Origin: an uncultured Lachnospiraceae bacterium
GTDB taxonomy: Bacteria; Bacillota; Clostridia; Lachnospirales; Lachnospiraceae
Assembly: GCA_944381485.1 (NCBI GenBank)
Contig: CALWLI010000025.1
Location: 30,260-94,259 of the forward strand
DNA length: 64,000 nt
Reading direction: 5' to 3'
Shown piece by piece: positions 62,326 to 64,000 of this stretch. Below the pieces are notes generated by a model, which was given only the letters and a program-made list of their open reading frames with translations, was not told where the DNA came from and ran no database searches. Every line of letters begins with the position of its first letter. Position 1 is the first letter of the stretch. Made by a program: the position numbers and the translations under genes.

Positions 62326-63399
62326 ATGAAAAAACATATTTTGCTGAAGGCCGTCCTGGCAGCGGCTCTGTTTATTATCCCCTTCCCTCAGTCGGCATCT
62401 GCCGAATGGATAAATGAGGAGCTGGGGCCCGGAGCTGCAGTATGGGTAGACGAGACGAGCCCTGGAGGAGGGTCCTCCTCCACCTCACCCGTATATGAGC
62501 ACTCTGAAAATATTATCATCCGGGTATCTCCTGACGGAAGTCAGAGTAATGATCCCCACACAGCTGCTGAGCCTGAGACTCAGCCGGGAGGACAGGGGGC
62601 AAGCTCCTCCCCTCAGGCTGATCAGACCTCTACAGAGACTCCTTCCGGTGAGGTTCCTGCTGAGGATACGCCAGCCGTGGAAAAGCCAGCTGAGGAAGCC
62701 GCTTCAGGGCAGGTGCCTTCCGAGGACAGCTCAGCTTCCGGAGACGAGGCTCAGCTTCCCGCAAATGCTGTAATGTCAAACGGCCGTCTTCTCTATCTTG
62801 ACAGACCCATGATAGCCCTCACCTATGATGACGGCCCCAACCCCAAAGTGGGAAACAGGATAATGGACCAAATGTCCAAGCACAACGGCAGAGCAACCTT
62901 CTTTATGGTAGGAAATCGAGTTTCTTCATATGCATCTGAGCTTCAGAGGATGGTTGCCGAGGGCCATGAGCCGGCAAATCATTCCTACAGCCACAAATAT
63001 CTGAACAAATATGATGCTCAGACCATACGGGCCGAGGTGGAGAACTGCAATACCGCCATACAAAACGCCTGCGGAGTCCGCCCTAAAGTCATGAGACTTC
63101 CCGGAGGAAACAAAAACTCCACCGTACTTGCCAATGTGAATATGCCCATAATACTCTGGAATATAGATACGAGAGACTGGGATCACAAAAATGCCCAAAA
63201 GACCATAAATGAGGTCATGAGCAAAGTTAAGGACGGAGACATTATACTCATGCACGAGCTGTACAACGCCACGGCAGACGCATCCGACTACCTCATACCC
63301 ACATTGACAGCTAAAGGCTATCAGTTGGTTACCGTCAGTGAGCTTGCCCAATATAAGGGGGTTACACTTCAGCCCAACAAAGTATATTATTCCTTTTAA
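62326..63399 (+). CDS. Secreted polysaccharide deacetylase
   Basis: A 357-residue exported enzyme. A signal peptide (about 1-26, ending SASA) and a long Ser/Pro/Glu-rich linker (about 70-148) precede a NodB domain. Catalytic motifs are TYDDGP (166-171, with D168 and D169), HSYSH (219-223), RLPGGN and a final IILMHEL. It should remove acetyl groups from peptidoglycan or similar glycans. NHSYSH replaces the commoner NHTYSH. Ribosome site and leader are unusual: see the repeat entry. Confidence 0.94.
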   Translation: MKKHILLKAVLAAALFIIPFPQSASAEWINEELGPGAAVWVDETSPGGGSSSTSPVYEHSENIIIRVSPDGSQSNDPHTAAEPETQPGGQGASSSPQADQTSTETPSGEVPAEDTPAVEKPAEEAASGQVPSEDSSASGDEAQLPANAVMSNGRLLYLDRPMIALTYDDGPNPKVGNRIMDQMSKHNGRATFFMVGNRVSSYASELQRMVAEGHEPANHSYSHKYLNKYDAQTIRAEVENCNTAIQNACGVRPKVMRLPGGNKNSTVLANVNMPIILWNIDTRDWDHKNAQKTINEVMSKVKDGDIILMHELYNATADASDYLIPTLTAKGYQLVTVSELAQYKGVTLQPNKVYYSF

Positions 63400-63431
63400 A
63401 AAGCTTAAAAAGTTTAAAAAGCTTAAAAAGC
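63396..63431 (+). repeat. Four tandem 9-nt repeats at the deacetylase stop codon
   Basis: TTAAAAAGC, TTAAAAAGT, TTAAAAAGC and TTAAAAAGC follow each other exactly from 63396; the first includes the stop codon TAA. A weak hairpin CTTAAAA / TTTTAAG (63422-63443) and a T-rich run come next. Likely replication slippage, possibly adding to termination. Confidence 0.75.
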
Positions 63432-63527
63432 TCACCTTTTAAGGATTTTGTTTTATTTTAAACACCTCAGATGCAGGATTTTTGTCATAAAGCTTTTTAT
63501 TAAAAGACATATTTCGGGCCATAAAAA

Positions 63528-63551
63528 GCGGGACAGTTTTTTCTGTCCCGC
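63528..63551 (-). terminator. Strong minus-strand terminator right of the deacetylase
   Basis: A 9-bp stem, GCGGGACAG / CTGTCCCGC, with a 6-T loop is followed on the minus strand by CTTTTTATGG. On the plus strand the tail is poor (AAATTTAT). Its direction suits a leftward transcript coming from the right edge through the repeat array. Confidence 0.82.
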
Positions 63552-63621
63552 AAATTTATACCTGTATGTTAAAAGGGCAGGTAAAGACAGGAAGCTCTCT
63601 TCTCTCTTCATTTCCCATATA

Positions 63622-63910
63622 CCCATAAAAATACGATTATTAGAAATTCATGGCACGGTGCGCTGCACCTTGGCCAAGAAAAACACATAAATGTTAATTA
63701 TCTTGGTATGAATCAGGTGGCATATGCCAAGAAAATAAGCAAAGTTGAAAATTTCTTTGCGCAAACAGGCGGAATTATGCCAAGAAAAATATAAAAAACT
63801 AAAAATCTTGGCTGAAAGCCATGGTAAAGAGCAAAGAAAAATGTAAAACTCTTGAAATCTTTGCTGTATACCCAGTAAAGTCCAAAATTGTGTGTAAATT
63901 ACCTTTAGGT
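63622..63910. repeat. 52-53 nt periodic inverted-repeat array
   Basis: Four clear units begin with G[C/-]CAAGAAAA-type arms at 63673, 63726, 63779 and 63831 (steps 53, 53, 52) and end with TCTTGG, TCTTTG, TCTTGG and TCTTTG at 63701, 63754, 63806 and 63858. Unit arms are inverted: GCCAAGA/TCTTGGC in unit 3, AGCAAAGA/TCTTTGCT in unit 4. Unit 2 has a second inner pair, GCAAAG/CTTTGC (63739-63760). Spacers of 18-19 nt are unrelated in sequence. Weaker units may lie at 63623-63653 (CCAT/ATGG) and near 63882. Confidence 0.75.
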
Positions 63911-63919
63911 ACTTTTTAA

Positions 63920-64000
63920 TTAGGCTGCAAGCAATTTTTGTTGTTCAAGGGCGATTCGAGAGAGCTCAGGGATCCTTTCTTCCACCTCCTTGCCGGCCTT
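63920..64000 (-). CDS. C-terminus of an unidentified gene running in from the right
   Basis: From the right edge, 26 residues end in KAGKEVEERIPELSRIALEQ then QKLLAA and a stop at 63920-63922. The sequence is a charged amphipathic helix with no diagnostic motif. A transposase or recombinase would fit the nearby structured repeats, but nothing here proves it. Reported as a partial, unrecognised gene. Confidence 0.45.
   Translation of the reverse strand, partial: KAGKEVEERIPELSRIALEQQKLLAA

Larger units (their letters stand above)
63400..63919. other. 520-nt gene-free region: terminator and hairpin-repeat array
   Basis: No credible open frame was found here. It holds the 9-nt repeats, a strong hairpin (63528-63551) with its T tail on the minus strand, and a 52-53 nt periodic array (63622-63910). 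The array would lie in the 3' part of any transcript of the off-window gene that ends at 63920. Confidence 0.7.

Noticed and set aside
63448-63690. 80-residue plus-strand frame right of the deacetylase
   Set aside because: It runs through the strong hairpin at 63528-63551, has no ribosome site and shows no coding character.
63622-63910. CRISPR-like spacing of the right-edge repeats
   Set aside because: The repeated parts are only short arms; the middle of each unit is not conserved, spacers are just 18-19 nt and no cas gene is near.

Overview
The window reads as a low-to-mid GC, Gram-positive anaerobe of the class Clostridia, most likely a Lachnospiraceae-type genome. The evidence is an NAD-linked dihydroorotate dehydrogenase pair (PyrD/PyrK), aspartate transcarbamoylase with a separate PyrI, clostridial-type LeuC/LeuD, long U32 proteins, a YkuD L,D-transpeptidase, cell-wall-binding repeats, strong AGGAGG-type ribosome sites, and heavy use of ATA and AGG codons. 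The genus cannot be told from the sequence alone. About 57 of 66 genes lie on the minus strand, so this is probably one replichore arm with minus as the leading strand. No rRNA, tRNA, CRISPR array or complete insertion sequence was seen.

Layout. 1-6.1 kb: a pyrimidine operon, pyrC-pyrK-pyrD-pyrF-pyrE-pyrB-pyrI, read leftwards from a TTGACT-17-TATAAT promoter, followed by a HicB-like gene cut by the window edge. 6.2-14.5 kb: an S58 peptidase, uvrA, a PAP2-type membrane phosphatase and a heterodimeric ABC exporter. 14.6-23.3 kb: a YihY-type membrane protein, a Nudix hydrolase, then a cell-envelope and division cluster (ruvA, ruvB, zapA, a split U32 gene, a RodA/FtsW flippase-polymerase family member and its penicillin-binding protein). 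23.4-29.2 kb: a YprB-like nuclease, leuCD with a divergent LysR regulator, a probable Mn-type cation diffusion facilitator, and a GNAT enzyme. 29.3-38 kb: a secreted cell-wall-binding protein, an L,D-transpeptidase, a CmpB-type membrane protein, a MATE pump, a HAD phosphatase, two small HTH proteins, a secreted metallo-beta-lactamase-fold protein, dtd and a Dabb protein. 38-44.3 kb: DegV, two HAD enzymes, a prolyl-tRNA-editing protein, and dinB divergent from an XRE repressor / ImmA-IrrE protease / small-protein operon. 44.3-53.1 kb: an amino-acid ABC transporter with an M20 amidohydrolase, a polysaccharide deacetylase, a TrpR-like YerC, and an SsuABC/NrtABC-type transporter. 53.1-61.9 kb: two YfcE-like phosphoesterases, rdgB, an RlmL-like methyltransferase, a DUF1700 protein, aspS, hisS, an SDR and a DUF4143 ATPase. 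62-64 kb: a secreted deacetylase with a repeat-filled leader, and a structured repeat array beside the C-terminus of an off-window gene.

The points most worth following are: (1) a 52-53 bp periodic array at the right edge whose inverted arms show a compensatory change; (2) an XRE/IrrE-type module facing dinB, a candidate LexA-independent damage switch; (3) about ten degenerate tandem repeats in the 5' leader of the right-hand deacetylase; (4) a 28-bp dyad operator lying on the -10 box of the amino-acid transporter operon; and (5) a U32 gene that looks split by a frameshift.
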